NCBI GenBank assembly: GCA_028823175.1
Contig: JAPKBZ010000045.1
Span: 1 to 33,172, forward strand
Source: Myxococcota bacterium
GTDB lineage: Bacteria; Myxococcota_A; UBA9160; UBA4427
Reading direction: 5' to 3'
DNA: 33,172 bases
A model generated the notes under the pieces. It was not told where the DNA came from. It saw nothing but the letters and a program-made list of their open reading frames with translations, and ran no database searches. This document shows positions 1 to 8,280 of the stretch, piece after piece. Position 1 is the first letter of the stretch. Each line of letters opens with the position of its first letter. Position numbers and translations under genes: made by a program.

Positions 1-35
1 AGATGTTTTTGAACCCAAATGGGAAGGTCGACCGC

Positions 36-68
36 GCCGGACTCCAGTGCCGGACTCCAGTGCCGGAC
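36..68. repeat. 13-bp tandem repeat, about 2.5 units
   Basis: The unit GCCGGACTCCAGT occurs at 36-48 and 49-61 and its first seven bases recur at 62-68. It lies in the gene-less first 200 bases, downstream of the binding-protein gene that ends at 201. No coding or structural role is visible. Confidence 0.85.
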
Positions 69-200
69 GATCGAGTAGTGCGGCTCAGACATCGAGGTTG
101 AGACTTCGGATTGAGCGTACCCGGAATTTCTCGCTCCTAGGCCTCGGCTCGGTCCGATGTTCGCGCCGGGCCCATACGCTGCGCTTTGACCCGCGTCTGG

Positions 201-1298
201 CTATCGGCCCTTGCAAAGATCCTCGAGTACGGGGTAATCGCAGAGATCTCGGCCGGTCTTGATCTCTCCCTTTTCGAAGCGCTCCCAAGGGAGTAGCCAG
301 TATTGGCTCGGCACCTGCTCCCGGAGACGGTCTCCTAGCGGCGTGGAGACATAGAGGAGGCGACGGTTGGGGAAGTCCAGGGTTTCTTTGAGCCAGGGGG
401 TAAAAATACGCTCTTGGAGGAGGCGGGCGTAGCTTCCGTCTTCGAGTGCCCTTTTGAAACCTTCGACGACAGCATCGTAAAGGGGCTGGTTTTCTTGGTT
501 GACGTAATAGATCCAGGCTGCGGGATGAACGATGTGGATATAGGGATCTACCGTGACCGAATCGTATTGGTTGTTGCCCGAATTGCATTCGGACTCAACG
601 CTTGTGATGCTTCTCGGGAAATAATCGACCCGTCCCTCGTTGAGCAGGTTGTAGGTCAAGGTTGTTTCGATCTCGAAAGTTGGAAGGCCCGCTTGCTTGA
701 GTATGCGGGCGTCGGTCCAGCCCTGGCCCTGGATGGCGATGAAATTTTTGAGATCTTCGAGGTTGTAGACGTTTTTGAAACGGTCAGCCGACAAGCTGTT
801 TACACAGGCCACTCGCAGGCCCAACAATCCGCCGGTTACGGGGACGGTTGTCGCCTGGAGTCCCTCGATCCCCTGGCTGCCCAGACCGGTCAACATGATA
901 TTGACGCCATCGGGGTTGGATTTCGAAGGCCTCAGCGAGCCGGCAATATCCCGACCTCCTCGGGAACTATCAGAGATGCTCTGGCTATAGCCGAGTTGAT
1001 GCTTGACCCCGCTTTTGGCCATGATGAGCTTGAGCATCGCGTAGGCGAGAGTGTTTTCTCCGTAGGAAGAATCCACGCGATGAAGCACGACGGGCAGCGT
1101 ATCTGCCGGCAGCGCCCTGATCTCATCTGAAGTCAGGATCAGGTCGGAGTCCCCCTGCTTACGGACCTGGATCTTGTCCTGGATGATATACGCGCCGAAG
1201 AGCACAATCGCGAAGCTCGCCAGGAGAGAAAAGAATTGAGGGCTGCGTTGGATCAGGGTTCTCATAGAATCGTGGGCATCTCTTTGTAGCTCGGGCAT
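201..1298 (-). CDS. membrane-anchored periplasmic-binding-protein-like protein (SBP_bac_3 type)
   Basis: A 365-residue protein. Residues 22-40 form one hydrophobic segment without an obvious signal-peptidase site, so it is probably an N-terminal membrane anchor. From about residue 68 on it reads like the two-lobed fold of extracellular solute-binding proteins: a 'VVLHRVDSSYGENTLAYAML' start, a mid-domain 'LKNFIAIQGQGWTDARILKQ', and 'LLNEGRVDYFPR', the usual GrvDa-like signature of the family. No ABC permease or ATPase gene is nearby, so a transport role is not supported. The gene begins 16 nt after the stop of the pentameric channel gene on the same strand and is surely co-transcribed with it. 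A start at the second Met (codon 12, at 1265) is equally plausible. Confident in the fold, not in the ligand. Confidence 0.75.
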   Translation of the reverse strand: MPELQRDAHDSMRTLIQRSPQFFSLLASFAIVLFGAYIIQDKIQVRKQGDSDLILTSDEIRALPADTLPVVLHRVDSSYGENTLAYAMLKLIMAKSGVKHQLGYSQSISDSSRGGRDIAGSLRPSKSNPDGVNIMLTGLGSQGIEGLQATTVPVTGGLLGLRVACVNSLSADRFKNVYNLEDLKNFIAIQGQGWTDARILKQAGLPTFEIETTLTYNLLNEGRVDYFPRSITSVESECNSGNNQYDSVTVDPYIHIVHPAAWIYYVNQENQPLYDAVVEGFKRALEDGSYARLLQERIFTPWLKETLDFPNRRLLYVSTPLGDRLREQVPSQYWLLPWERFEKGEIKTGRDLCDYPVLEDLCKGR

Positions 1299-1314
1299 CG
1301 CCGGGCGCGAGCCA

Positions 1315-2421
1315 TCACATTACGTGGCTCGGAACAATGAAGTAGATCGCCAGGACTGTGGCCAACAGGTATGTGGGCAGAAGGCCCAATTTCAGGAGGG
1401 ATGCGATGCGCTCACCCCATTCGGGGGGGACGTGATCGATCAATTCGTCTGCGGTTGCGGCATAGAGAATGCCCGTGTAAACGATGATTTGGATCTGCCC
1501 ACTGAAGCCGCCCAGGGCGGATACGGGCAAGATTTCCGCGAGGTAGACCGAGTTGGCGGCGGCGGAAACAACCGCGCCCAGGATCAGGTCATCTCGACTT
1601 CGCGAAATCGCCAGTGCGAGGACACAGAGTCCAATGGCCAGAAAATACCCGAGAAAGCTTGGGACGAACTCGAGATGGCCGCGCCGCCGCATCTCGATAA
1701 GCGCGTTGACGACCGGCGCCTGGTAGACCGCGCCACTATCGCGGCCTGGCATTCCGAGATTGCCCACAATGCTCATCGCACCCGAAACCAGATCCAGGGC
1801 TCCCATATGCCAGTCATAGAGAATCAACTCGGGATGGACGTAGCTGTTCAGTCGATCGACGCTGAACGCAATCGAACTCTCCATGGGATTCGACATTCCG
1901 ATACGAATGCGAAGAAGCTGACTGTCAAAGGGGTAATCCGACAAGATCCAGGGATTGATGATCTTGTTTCGGACGGCGTAGAGCCGCCACTCGAGATCGC
2001 CGAAGCTCTGTCGGCTGATCAGTTCGAATTGGGAGATATCATTATTGTGGATCGCATTGAGCACCCTTAAGGAGTCGCTCGGGTTTGGCCCGGCGGATTT
2101 CCGCCATACCGTGGAGAGGTAAAACTGGGCATTGAAGGAGTTGCCGAGAAGGTCAAGTTCGTCGATAGCCGTTACGTACAGGCCCAATCGCAAGGTTCCC
2201 GGCGGAGGCTGGAGGATCGGTTCGGGGGGTCCGGGAACTTCTTGGATCTGGCCCTTTGTCGTCTCCGGAGTTTCGGCAAGGCCTGGGAAGGCGGGCAGGA
2301 GGGCGGCCGTTGCCATGATGAGAAGGGCCAGGCCTAGGGTCTGCGGCCACTCGGCGGCGCTCCGAAAGCCGCCCCCGGACGGGCCTGTGTCGACCAATCT
2401 GGATCGCATTCCGCCCGTCAT
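1315..2421 (-). CDS. pentameric ligand-gated ion channel (Cys-loop/Pro-loop receptor) subunit
   Basis: A 368-residue protein with the full architecture of bacterial GLIC/ELIC-type channels. A signal peptide covers about residues 27-49. The extracellular beta-sandwich (about 75-250) begins with 'LRLGLYVTAIDELDLLGNSF' and 'AQFYLSTVW', and carries the Pro-loop core YPFDSQ at 163-168 (P164, F165, D166). Four membrane segments follow at about 254-273, 279-302 (pore-lining M2, 'LILGAVVSAAANSVYL'), 306-327 and 347-366. There are no Cys-loop cysteines, as is usual in bacteria. Known family members gate cation or anion flow on ligand or proton binding; ion and ligand cannot be read here. The next gene on the strand, 16 nt away, encodes a solute-binding-protein-like partner. 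Family call is strong; gating stimulus is unknown. Confidence 0.85.
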   Translation of the reverse strand: MTGGMRSRLVDTGPSGGGFRSAAEWPQTLGLALLIMATAALLPAFPGLAETPETTKGQIQEVPGPPEPILQPPPGTLRLGLYVTAIDELDLLGNSFNAQFYLSTVWRKSAGPNPSDSLRVLNAIHNNDISQFELISRQSFGDLEWRLYAVRNKIINPWILSDYPFDSQLLRIRIGMSNPMESSIAFSVDRLNSYVHPELILYDWHMGALDLVSGAMSIVGNLGMPGRDSGAVYQAPVVNALIEMRRRGHLEFVPSFLGYFLAIGLCVLALAISRSRDDLILGAVVSAAANSVYLAEILPVSALGGFSGQIQIIVYTGILYAATADELIDHVPPEWGERIASLLKLGLLPTYLLATVLAIYFIVPSHVM

Positions 2422-2796
2422 CTCCCTACTCGAGTGCCGCTTTCCGCGCCTTCAGCGCCAGCGATGGCATTGAGTCTAGTCCGCGGCGGTCGCCCACGGT
2501 AGAGGCGACGCCCCTTCAGGGATTTTCCTGGGACCCTCCACCTATTCTTAGTCGCGCCCATTCCCCAGCGCCTCTCTCGATGGATGGCCCCATTTCGCTG
2601 CGGCGCCGCAATCAGTTGAGCCACTTGCAGTCGCTCCGCTCCCTGGAGCGACGGCCCGTGGGAGGATGCTGGCTCCAGTCGGTCTCGCCTGACGCTACGG
2701 TCGCTCGCTGATCCCCAGTAGGCGGAAGCAGGCCGTGACTCGGCGCAGGCGGTAAGATGACTTCGGGCAAGATAAAGGGGAGCAGGGCAAGGCACT
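2422..2796. other. 375-nt divergent intergenic region
   Basis: Lies between the start of the channel gene (minus) and the start of the MFS gene (plus), so it must hold both promoters. I see no convincing -35/-10 pair. A possible ribosome-binding stretch (AAAGGGGAG) sits about 17 nt before the MFS ATG. It shows no credible gene. Confidence 0.5.
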
Positions 2797-4089
2797 ATGT
2801 ACCTTTCGAAAAGTGAGGGCTTGAGGTATGCCACTTGCGCCTCGCTCTATTTCGCCCAGGGAATTCCAAAAGGTCTGCTCAATATCGCGATGCCGGCGTG
2901 GCTTGCCAGTCAGGGTATGAGCGCCTCCGCCATCGCTTCTTATCTGGCCATCATCGCTTTGCCGTGGGTCTTCAAGCTGACCACTGGCCCGCTCATGGAT
3001 CGTTTTCAATTTCCGGCGATGGGTCTACGTAGGCCCTGGGCGCTGGGCGCGCAGTTGGGTATGGCGATCTCCTTGTGCGGCCTTGTGGTGATAGAAGATC
3101 CGACGCTGCAAATGGCAACCCTGACCGCGCTCGCCGCCCTCGTTCAGGCCTTTGCTGCGACTCAGGACGTCGCGGTAGATGGCATGGCAATCAACCTGGT
3201 GCCCGAATCCCAGCATGGTCGCATCAATGCCTTTATGAGCTTTGGTAAAGCCCTTGGATGGGCCGGTGCGGCGGCTGTGAGCGGTGTGATGCTGACCACA
3301 GTGGGGCTGGCGACCACCGCGCTTTTGGCGGCTGCCGTTTCGGCGATGGTTTTTATTGTTTTTCTCTTTGTTTTGGAAAGAGAAGGCGAGCGCCGATTCC
3401 CATGGAGCAAGGGTCAATATCACGGAGCGACCACGGCGCCCGTATCAATCACTTCGCTAGTCCACTCGCTTAATCAGGTTCTTTGGAACCGACTGAGCCT
3501 GATCGTTTTCCTGATCCTGTTCTTTCATGGCCTCGTCAATGGCTACGGTGATGCCTTGATGCCGATCGCCGCGGTTCAGCTCTTTGGCTTGAGCACGGAG
3601 CAATGGTCGAATCTAGTGGCCACCATGGGCTTGTTGGGGGCATTCGTCGCGTTGGGGATCGGGCCATTCATCGACAAGTTTGGCATCAAGAAAATGTCGG
3701 TTATTACGACTGCAGTCGTATTCGTGCATGCACTGATATTGGCTCAAACCGAAAGCCTATGGGTCGATGAAACCTACGTACTTGTCATGCTTTCGATCTG
3801 GGTGCTGCTGGATCCAGTGGCCATGGTCTGTGTGATTGCGATCGGAATGAGCATCTGCGCGAAAGAGGTGTCGGCGACACAGTTCGCTGTCTACATGTCG
3901 GCAGCCAATCTGGGGCTCTCCCTGGGCTCTAAGCTCTTTGGCGTTGTCTCGGAAAGCGCGGATTACTCGGACAGCTACTTGCTGTTGGCGCTCCTGGTCG
4001 CTTTTATGCTCGGGATCCTGGTGCTCTTCAATAAGCCTCAATTGGAGCGTGAGCTAGAGCATGTCGGTGAAAGTGGCAGAAGGCCCTAG
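2797..4089 (+). CDS. AmpG/PAT-family MFS permease
   Basis: A 430-residue inner-membrane protein with about twelve hydrophobic segments. It carries the signatures of the AmpG / acetyl-CoA-transporter-like MFS branch: 'YFAQGIPKGL' at 18-27, 'PWVFKLTTGPLMDR' at 56-69, RRPW at 78-81, and 'QDVAVDGMA' at 123-131. AmpG imports anhydro-muropeptides for murein recycling, while other members carry different solutes, so the substrate is not assigned. Length is typical. It stands alone on the plus strand between the divergent channel gene and the convergent DUF1330-like gene, so context adds nothing. The stop lies inside a 6-bp inverted repeat (AGGCCC/GGGCCT, 4081-4104) without a T tract. Confidence 0.85.
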   Translation: MYLSKSEGLRYATCASLYFAQGIPKGLLNIAMPAWLASQGMSASAIASYLAIIALPWVFKLTTGPLMDRFQFPAMGLRRPWALGAQLGMAISLCGLVVIEDPTLQMATLTALAALVQAFAATQDVAVDGMAINLVPESQHGRINAFMSFGKALGWAGAAAVSGVMLTTVGLATTALLAAAVSAMVFIVFLFVLEREGERRFPWSKGQYHGATTAPVSITSLVHSLNQVLWNRLSLIVFLILFFHGLVNGYGDALMPIAAVQLFGLSTEQWSNLVATMGLLGAFVALGIGPFIDKFGIKKMSVITTAVVFVHALILAQTESLWVDETYVLVMLSIWVLLDPVAMVCVIAIGMSICAKEVSATQFAVYMSAANLGLSLGSKLFGVVSESADYSDSYLLLALLVAFMLGILVLFNKPQLERELEHVGESGRRP

Positions 4090-4147
4090 GCAAGGCTCGG
4101 GCCTGTAGGAATCCCCGATCGATACCCGAGTGCATTGAGCAGCTGAA

Positions 4148-5041
4148 CTAGAGTTGAGAGAGAATCGGAACCGTGGGGACAGCTAGAGTATCCCCGAGTT
4201 GTTTGTCCCCGATGATGTCCTGGAAGAAACGGCTTCCCAATAAGTCCGCGAAGTAGTCGGCGCCAGGATAGTAGACGATGGCAACGTGCTCGAAATCAAC
4301 GTCGCCCTCCAATCTGACGGCGCTTCCGACATGCATTGGACCGTGGGCAAGGGCGGCCATTCGGGTCAGCATTTTGGTTCCATAGCCGGTATTGGCGGCT
4401 TGCTGAGCCGAGTTTCCCGGCTGGATCAGGTTGAAGATCACGACCGCTTCGGAGTTCACCGGGGCGAGGTCACGAAGGGCTGTAATACGTTTCGAAAGTA
4501 TTTCGTATTCCACCGAGGGCTCTGCCGGTTTAGGCAAGGGCTCGAGAGGCGCGGCGCCCAAATTTCCCCTGGCGATGTCCACGAGGCGCAGGGCGAGGAG
4601 CGCCTGGGGCAGGGCGAGACTCAGGAGTGGGTTCCTTCGCATGCCGTGAGAGTAGGACTGGCTGAAAGCGGAGAGCGCATCCCGGTAATCGGGGTCCTGG
4701 GACGCGCCTTCGTAGGCGTCTCTCGAGGGGTACTCCGTCAGGATGACCGCGTTCCAGTGGGCAGGCTCAAGGCGACTCGACGCAACAGTAAATCCAGCCT
4801 GCCCCGCGTAGATCAACTTGCCTTTTCCGTCGTTCTCGATGGCTTTTGCCAATCGGCTGATATCAGGGATGAGGTCCCTGCCTTCTCCGGCCTCAAGAAA
4901 AGTGATGACGTGAAGCGACGAAGTGGAATGCAGAATCGATTGCCTGTCCTGGGCCGCGCCGCGCCGGGCGTCGAGATAGCGCAGATGCTGCCAAGCCATC
5001 ACGCACGCTACCAGTCCGAGTATCACGAGAACAAATTTCAA
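4148..5041 (-). CDS. membrane-anchored protein with two DUF1330-like (dimeric alpha/beta barrel) domains
   Basis: A 297-residue protein starting at TTG, with AGGAGA about 11 nt upstream. Residues 1-17 are hydrophobic and probably anchor or export it. Two ferredoxin-like halves follow. The first (about 45-135) has 'AVILTEYPSRDAYEGASQDP' and then YRDA; the second (about 195-290) has 'HVAIVYYPGADYFADLLGS' and then RFFQDI. The pattern 'y.s...f..l..sp.fq' is typical of DUF1330 and related dimeric alpha-beta barrel proteins, whose biochemical roles are mostly unknown. Internal duplication could let a single chain form the barrel. A second membrane-bound protein with a related single domain lies at 12705-13337. 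Function not assigned. Confidence 0.7.
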   Translation of the reverse strand: MKFVLVILGLVACVMAWQHLRYLDARRGAAQDRQSILHSTSSLHVITFLEAGEGRDLIPDISRLAKAIENDGKGKLIYAGQAGFTVASSRLEPAHWNAVILTEYPSRDAYEGASQDPDYRDALSAFSQSYSHGMRRNPLLSLALPQALLALRLVDIARGNLGAAPLEPLPKPAEPSVEYEILSKRITALRDLAPVNSEAVVIFNLIQPGNSAQQAANTGYGTKMLTRMAALAHGPMHVGSAVRLEGDVDFEHVAIVYYPGADYFADLLGSRFFQDIIGDKQLGDTLAVPTVPILSQL

Positions 5042-5127
5042 GATTGAGATTTTCTCCTGCCGACATCTTCCGGAAAAGCACCCGTTCCGCGAGCGCTCGT
5101 CGGGGTTTTTCGGTTTCTGATGGACGG

Positions 5128-5814
5128 CTACTCGTCCCTTTCCTTCAATACGTCGTGGTATAGCGAAGAAAGTTTCTTGATGAAAAGATGAGTTCCGAAT
5201 CGCTCCAAGACGCTATTGCGAAGCCTCTGGGGTTCGAAGGGTTGGGCGCCTTTCTTGATTTGGATTATAGCCTTGGCGAGTGATTCTTCGTTACCAATAG
5301 GAAGCCATTTGGAATAAAAATTCATAATGGTGGGACTGTGCTCGGTAATTACGAACGAGATTCCGAACCGGAGTAATAATTCGTGGGCGATGATCCTGCC
5401 ATGAATTTCAGAATGTGCGTGAAGCAGGTCCGGTGTCCACCCCAAAGAGATTAAGCGTTGGATTATTTCTCCGTAGCGAGAGACGGATTTCTGGATGAGT
5501 TTTTCTCAGAATGCTTTTGATTGACTTTGTATCTGAAGAAAACGCCATCCGGCGGTGTCGCCATGAATTGCGTCGCATCACTGCAGGGGGAGAGTGTCTC
5601 GTCGCTGTTTTGATTCGATTGATGAACGCTTGACTGGCGAGATCATTTCGGGCTCTGAGAAAAGAACTTTCACATCAAATTATTTTTCCATCATCAGAGT
5701 CCGCTCTTAGACGAAGGATCCATGCAACGGGGTTTCAGTTGTCGGATACCACGACGGGAGAACGAGCACGCGGCTAGGCCCTTTTGCGCGTCCGAGTGCG
5801 CCCGCAGAATTCAT
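5128..5814 (-). pseudogene. decayed GT-B (family 4-like) glycosyltransferase
   Basis: Three pieces of one glycosyltransferase lie in order on the minus strand. The N-terminus (ATG at 5814) runs 'RVLVLPSWYPTTETPLHGSF', typical of family-4-like enzymes, then hits TAA at 5707-5709. A middle piece, open from just after an in-frame TGA at 5506-5508, reads 'KLIQKSVSRYGEIIQRLISL' and then 'PDLLHAHSEIHGRIIAHELL' and 'FVITEHSP'. That is the acceptor-domain HAH...G..A..ITEH region. It then joins directly to a C-terminal piece ('WLPIGNEESLAKAI', 'RFGTHLFIKKLSSLYHDVL'), with the whole nucleotide-sugar-binding E-x7-E region missing. An intact enzyme would have about 370-400 residues. The sequence at 5446-5706 is visibly more A+T-rich than the surroundings. 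No transposase remains. Confidence 0.75.
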
Positions 5815-6095
5815 GCTTGAGAGAGTGGGACATTCAGAAACTGGGATTCTGGCACGAGGTCTGGGCATCCCTTTGAGGTCAGTGGTACTTTGGTTGATCG
5901 GTGATGTATGCGAATCAAAATTCCGATCAATTCGGATCGGTGCATGGCGTACAGATTCCTGTGACTCATGGCTTATAGTTGCTGTTCGGCTTCGATCCTG
6001 ACCCAGGAGCCTCCCCAAGATGCGACGAACCCAATCCTTTACCCCCGCGCATCTTCAGAACCTGCGCACTGAGCTTCTTGCCGTGAGGAAATGAA

Positions 6096-7013
6096 ATGGA
6101 GAATGGAGATGAGCATGGGAGACTTGAAGAAATCCTCCAGGCTGTGCCCGGTTGGGAAACGCCGCCGGACGCGATCCATCCACTGGAAGGGGGAATCACC
6201 AATCTCAACTACCTCGTCCACCGTGGCGAAGACCGCTTCGTGCTACGCGTGGGTGGGGTAAATACTCACCTTCTGGGAATCGATCGGAATCGTGAGTACG
6301 CGATCAGCCGCATCGCGGCGGATTTGAGTATCGGCGCCACTGTCTATGCTTTCCTGCCCGACCATGGAGCCATGGTCACCCACTTCGTCGATGGCGATGC
6401 TGTCTCGGCAGAGCGTGCTTCTGAGCACGGTGTGATGAGCCGAATTATGAGCACGGTCCGTCGCTATCACGATGGGCCAGCCTTCCCTGGCACTTTTTCG
6501 GTTTTTCAGATTCTCCGTACCTACGAGCGACTGGCTTCGGAGCGGGGGGTCGCGTTCCCGCCTTCGGCTGCGACGGCGCTCAAGCACGCCCGTGCTATCG
6601 AGCAGGCGTTGGGCCCGTTGATCGATTTGGTGCCTTGCCACAACGATTTGCTGGCCGCCAATTTCCTGGAAGACGGGGACACTATCCGTCTTCTGGATTG
6701 GGAATATGGAGGTATGGGCGACCGCTTCTTTGATCTGGGCAATTTTGCTGCGAATCAGGGTTTGGACTCGGCGGGCTGCCAGGCTCTCGTGGATGCATAT
6801 TTTGGCGAAGTGAAAGCCCGCCCCCTGGCTCAACTTCACTTGATGCGAACGATGTCGAATTTACGGGAATCGTTCTGGGGCTTTCTTCAGAGCGGAATTT
6901 CCAACCTCGAATTTGACTTCCTCCACTATGCCCATACCCATCTCGAGCGAGTCATGGATGACGTGACGAGCCCACAGATGGTGGAGTGGCAGGCTGAAGT
7001 TAAGGTGCCCTGA
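6096..7013 (+). CDS. choline kinase / aminoglycoside phosphotransferase-family kinase
   Basis: A 305-residue cytosolic kinase-fold protein. The ATG at 6096 has GTGAGGAA five nt upstream. The N-lobe glycine loop is 'GGITNLNY' (32-39). The catalytic loop is 'CHNDLLAANFL' (181-191; D184 as base, N189 as metal ligand). The metal-binding motif is 'LLDWEYGG' (199-206; D201), followed by DLGN. The WEY(G/A) context with 'DRFFDLGNFAANQG' is characteristic of the choline/ethanolamine-kinase (LicA-like) branch rather than true aminoglycoside-resistance enzymes. The expected reaction is ATP-dependent phosphorylation of an amino-alcohol. It is followed by a convergent DAO-type oxidoreductase that could act on N-methylated amines, so a choline-related theme is possible but inferred. 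Substrate unproven. Confidence 0.8.
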   Translation: MENGDEHGRLEEILQAVPGWETPPDAIHPLEGGITNLNYLVHRGEDRFVLRVGGVNTHLLGIDRNREYAISRIAADLSIGATVYAFLPDHGAMVTHFVDGDAVSAERASEHGVMSRIMSTVRRYHDGPAFPGTFSVFQILRTYERLASERGVAFPPSAATALKHARAIEQALGPLIDLVPCHNDLLAANFLEDGDTIRLLDWEYGGMGDRFFDLGNFAANQGLDSAGCQALVDAYFGEVKARPLAQLHLMRTMSNLRESFWGFLQSGISNLEFDFLHYAHTHLERVMDDVTSPQMVEWQAEVKVP

Positions 7014-7050
7014 GGTCGAAGACTTCGGCTGATTTTGCTCTTCGGACGGA

Positions 7051-8280
7051 TTAGCGCGGCGCTGACCCGTAGTGCCCCGAGTAGGTGTGAGCGCATTTCG
7101 GATCGATGTCGCTGCGCTCTTGAAAGCCCGGGACGCCAAAATATCGATCGGCCGCGATCGCGCTGAGGTCATAGGTGCAGGGCTCGTTCAAGATGAGCTG
7201 AGCCATGATCACGCCCATCGCCGGGCTTTGCACGATGCCATGGCCACAAAATCCCGCAGTATGGTAGAGGTTGTCGACTCCTGGGATGGTGCCCGATAGG
7301 GGGCTGCCGTTGGGTGTGAACGTCATAATGCCTTGAGTGATGCTGTATTTGACGTTTTCGAGAAAGGGAAATCGATGTAGAGCGCTGTCCAGCAGGTGGG
7401 CAACAGCCGGACTATCGCGCGCGGCGCGCATTTGGCTCATTTCGAAATCGTCGTCCAATTCAGCCATGTCCCGGAGAACGGGGCCGTCTTCGTAGATGCC
7501 GACGATGAGCCCCCCGGCCTCCGGGCGCGAGTAGATCCGCCCGTCGTAATCCCGGACCGCCGGGCTGGTTCGGTCGATCGGGTAGTCGCCGTTGGGGTGA
7601 GTCGTGAGGTACACGTGTTCGATGCCCACCGTCTGGAGAACCTGGCCCACTCGCTCAGCCATGAGATAGGCCCAGGGCCCACAGGCCAGTACCACCTGGT
7701 CGGCGTAAATCGGACCCTGGTCGGTTTGCACTCCCCTGGCTCGACTCTTTTCGACGATGACATCGCGGACGGGGCGATGTTGCAGAATCTTGACCCCATT
7801 TTTTCGCGCGATCTGGGCGTAGCTCATGGTGAGTTCGTGGGGCAGGATATGCCCATCGCTGGCGGTATGACTGGCCAGGATGACGTCGTCGGATTTCATG
7901 TAGGGCAGGAGCCTGGCGGTTTCTTCGGTGGCGAGCAAGCTGACTTCGAGCCCACTGCCTGCGCCGAGGTCGACATGGTTTCGAGTGTCCTCGACTCGAG
8001 CTTCTGTCGTGGCCAGTCGGAGGCTACCGGTTTCAACGAAAATCTCTTGGCCGGTTTGTGCCTCGAGTTCACGGACTACCTTGAGCCCATCCACCAGGAT
8101 CCGTGTCGCGCTGGCGGTTTTTCGGACTTGCCCCAAGAGCCCGGCAGCCTGGCCTGTTGAGCCTGCGCCGAGTTGCTGCCGCTCGACCAAGGTGACCGAG
8201 ACGCCTCGTTGGGAGAGTTGGTACGCCGTGGATAATCCCGCGACTCCGCCCCCCACGATGATCACGTCGGTTCCCGTCAT
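7051..8280 (-). CDS. DAO-family FAD-dependent amine/amino-acid oxidoreductase
   Basis: A 409-residue flavoprotein. The dinucleotide-binding motif is right at the start ('DVIIVGGGVAGLSTAYQLSQ', GxGxxG at 10-15) and is followed by 'LVERQQLGAGSTGQAAG', the E and G(A/S)GSTG signature of the DAO group (sarcosine, dimethylglycine and glycine oxidases). The second FAD signature 'QVVLACGPWA' is in the middle, and the C-terminal 'GFCGHGIVQSPAMGVIMAQL' matches the usual G.sGhG...sp..g..la.li. No folate-binding extension is present, so it is the short oxidase/dehydrogenase form. Its ATG overlaps the stop of the upstream hydrolase gene by four nt (ATGA), so the two are translationally coupled. The substrate is probably a secondary or tertiary amine, but this is inferred. 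Confidence 0.85.
   Translation of the reverse strand: MTGTDVIIVGGGVAGLSTAYQLSQRGVSVTLVERQQLGAGSTGQAAGLLGQVRKTASATRILVDGLKVVRELEAQTGQEIFVETGSLRLATTEARVEDTRNHVDLGAGSGLEVSLLATEETARLLPYMKSDDVILASHTASDGHILPHELTMSYAQIARKNGVKILQHRPVRDVIVEKSRARGVQTDQGPIYADQVVLACGPWAYLMAERVGQVLQTVGIEHVYLTTHPNGDYPIDRTSPAVRDYDGRIYSRPEAGGLIVGIYEDGPVLRDMAELDDDFEMSQMRAARDSPAVAHLLDSALHRFPFLENVKYSITQGIMTFTPNGSPLSGTIPGVDNLYHTAGFCGHGIVQSPAMGVIMAQLILNEPCTYDLSAIAADRYFGVPGFQERSDIDPKCAHTYSGHYGSAPR

Noticed and set aside
2751..2770. A fifth copy of the element upstream of the MFS gene
   Set aside because: AAGATGACTTCGGGCA matches copy C at 13 of 16 positions, but the remaining 54 nt and the GTGGCGGG end do not match; chance is likely.
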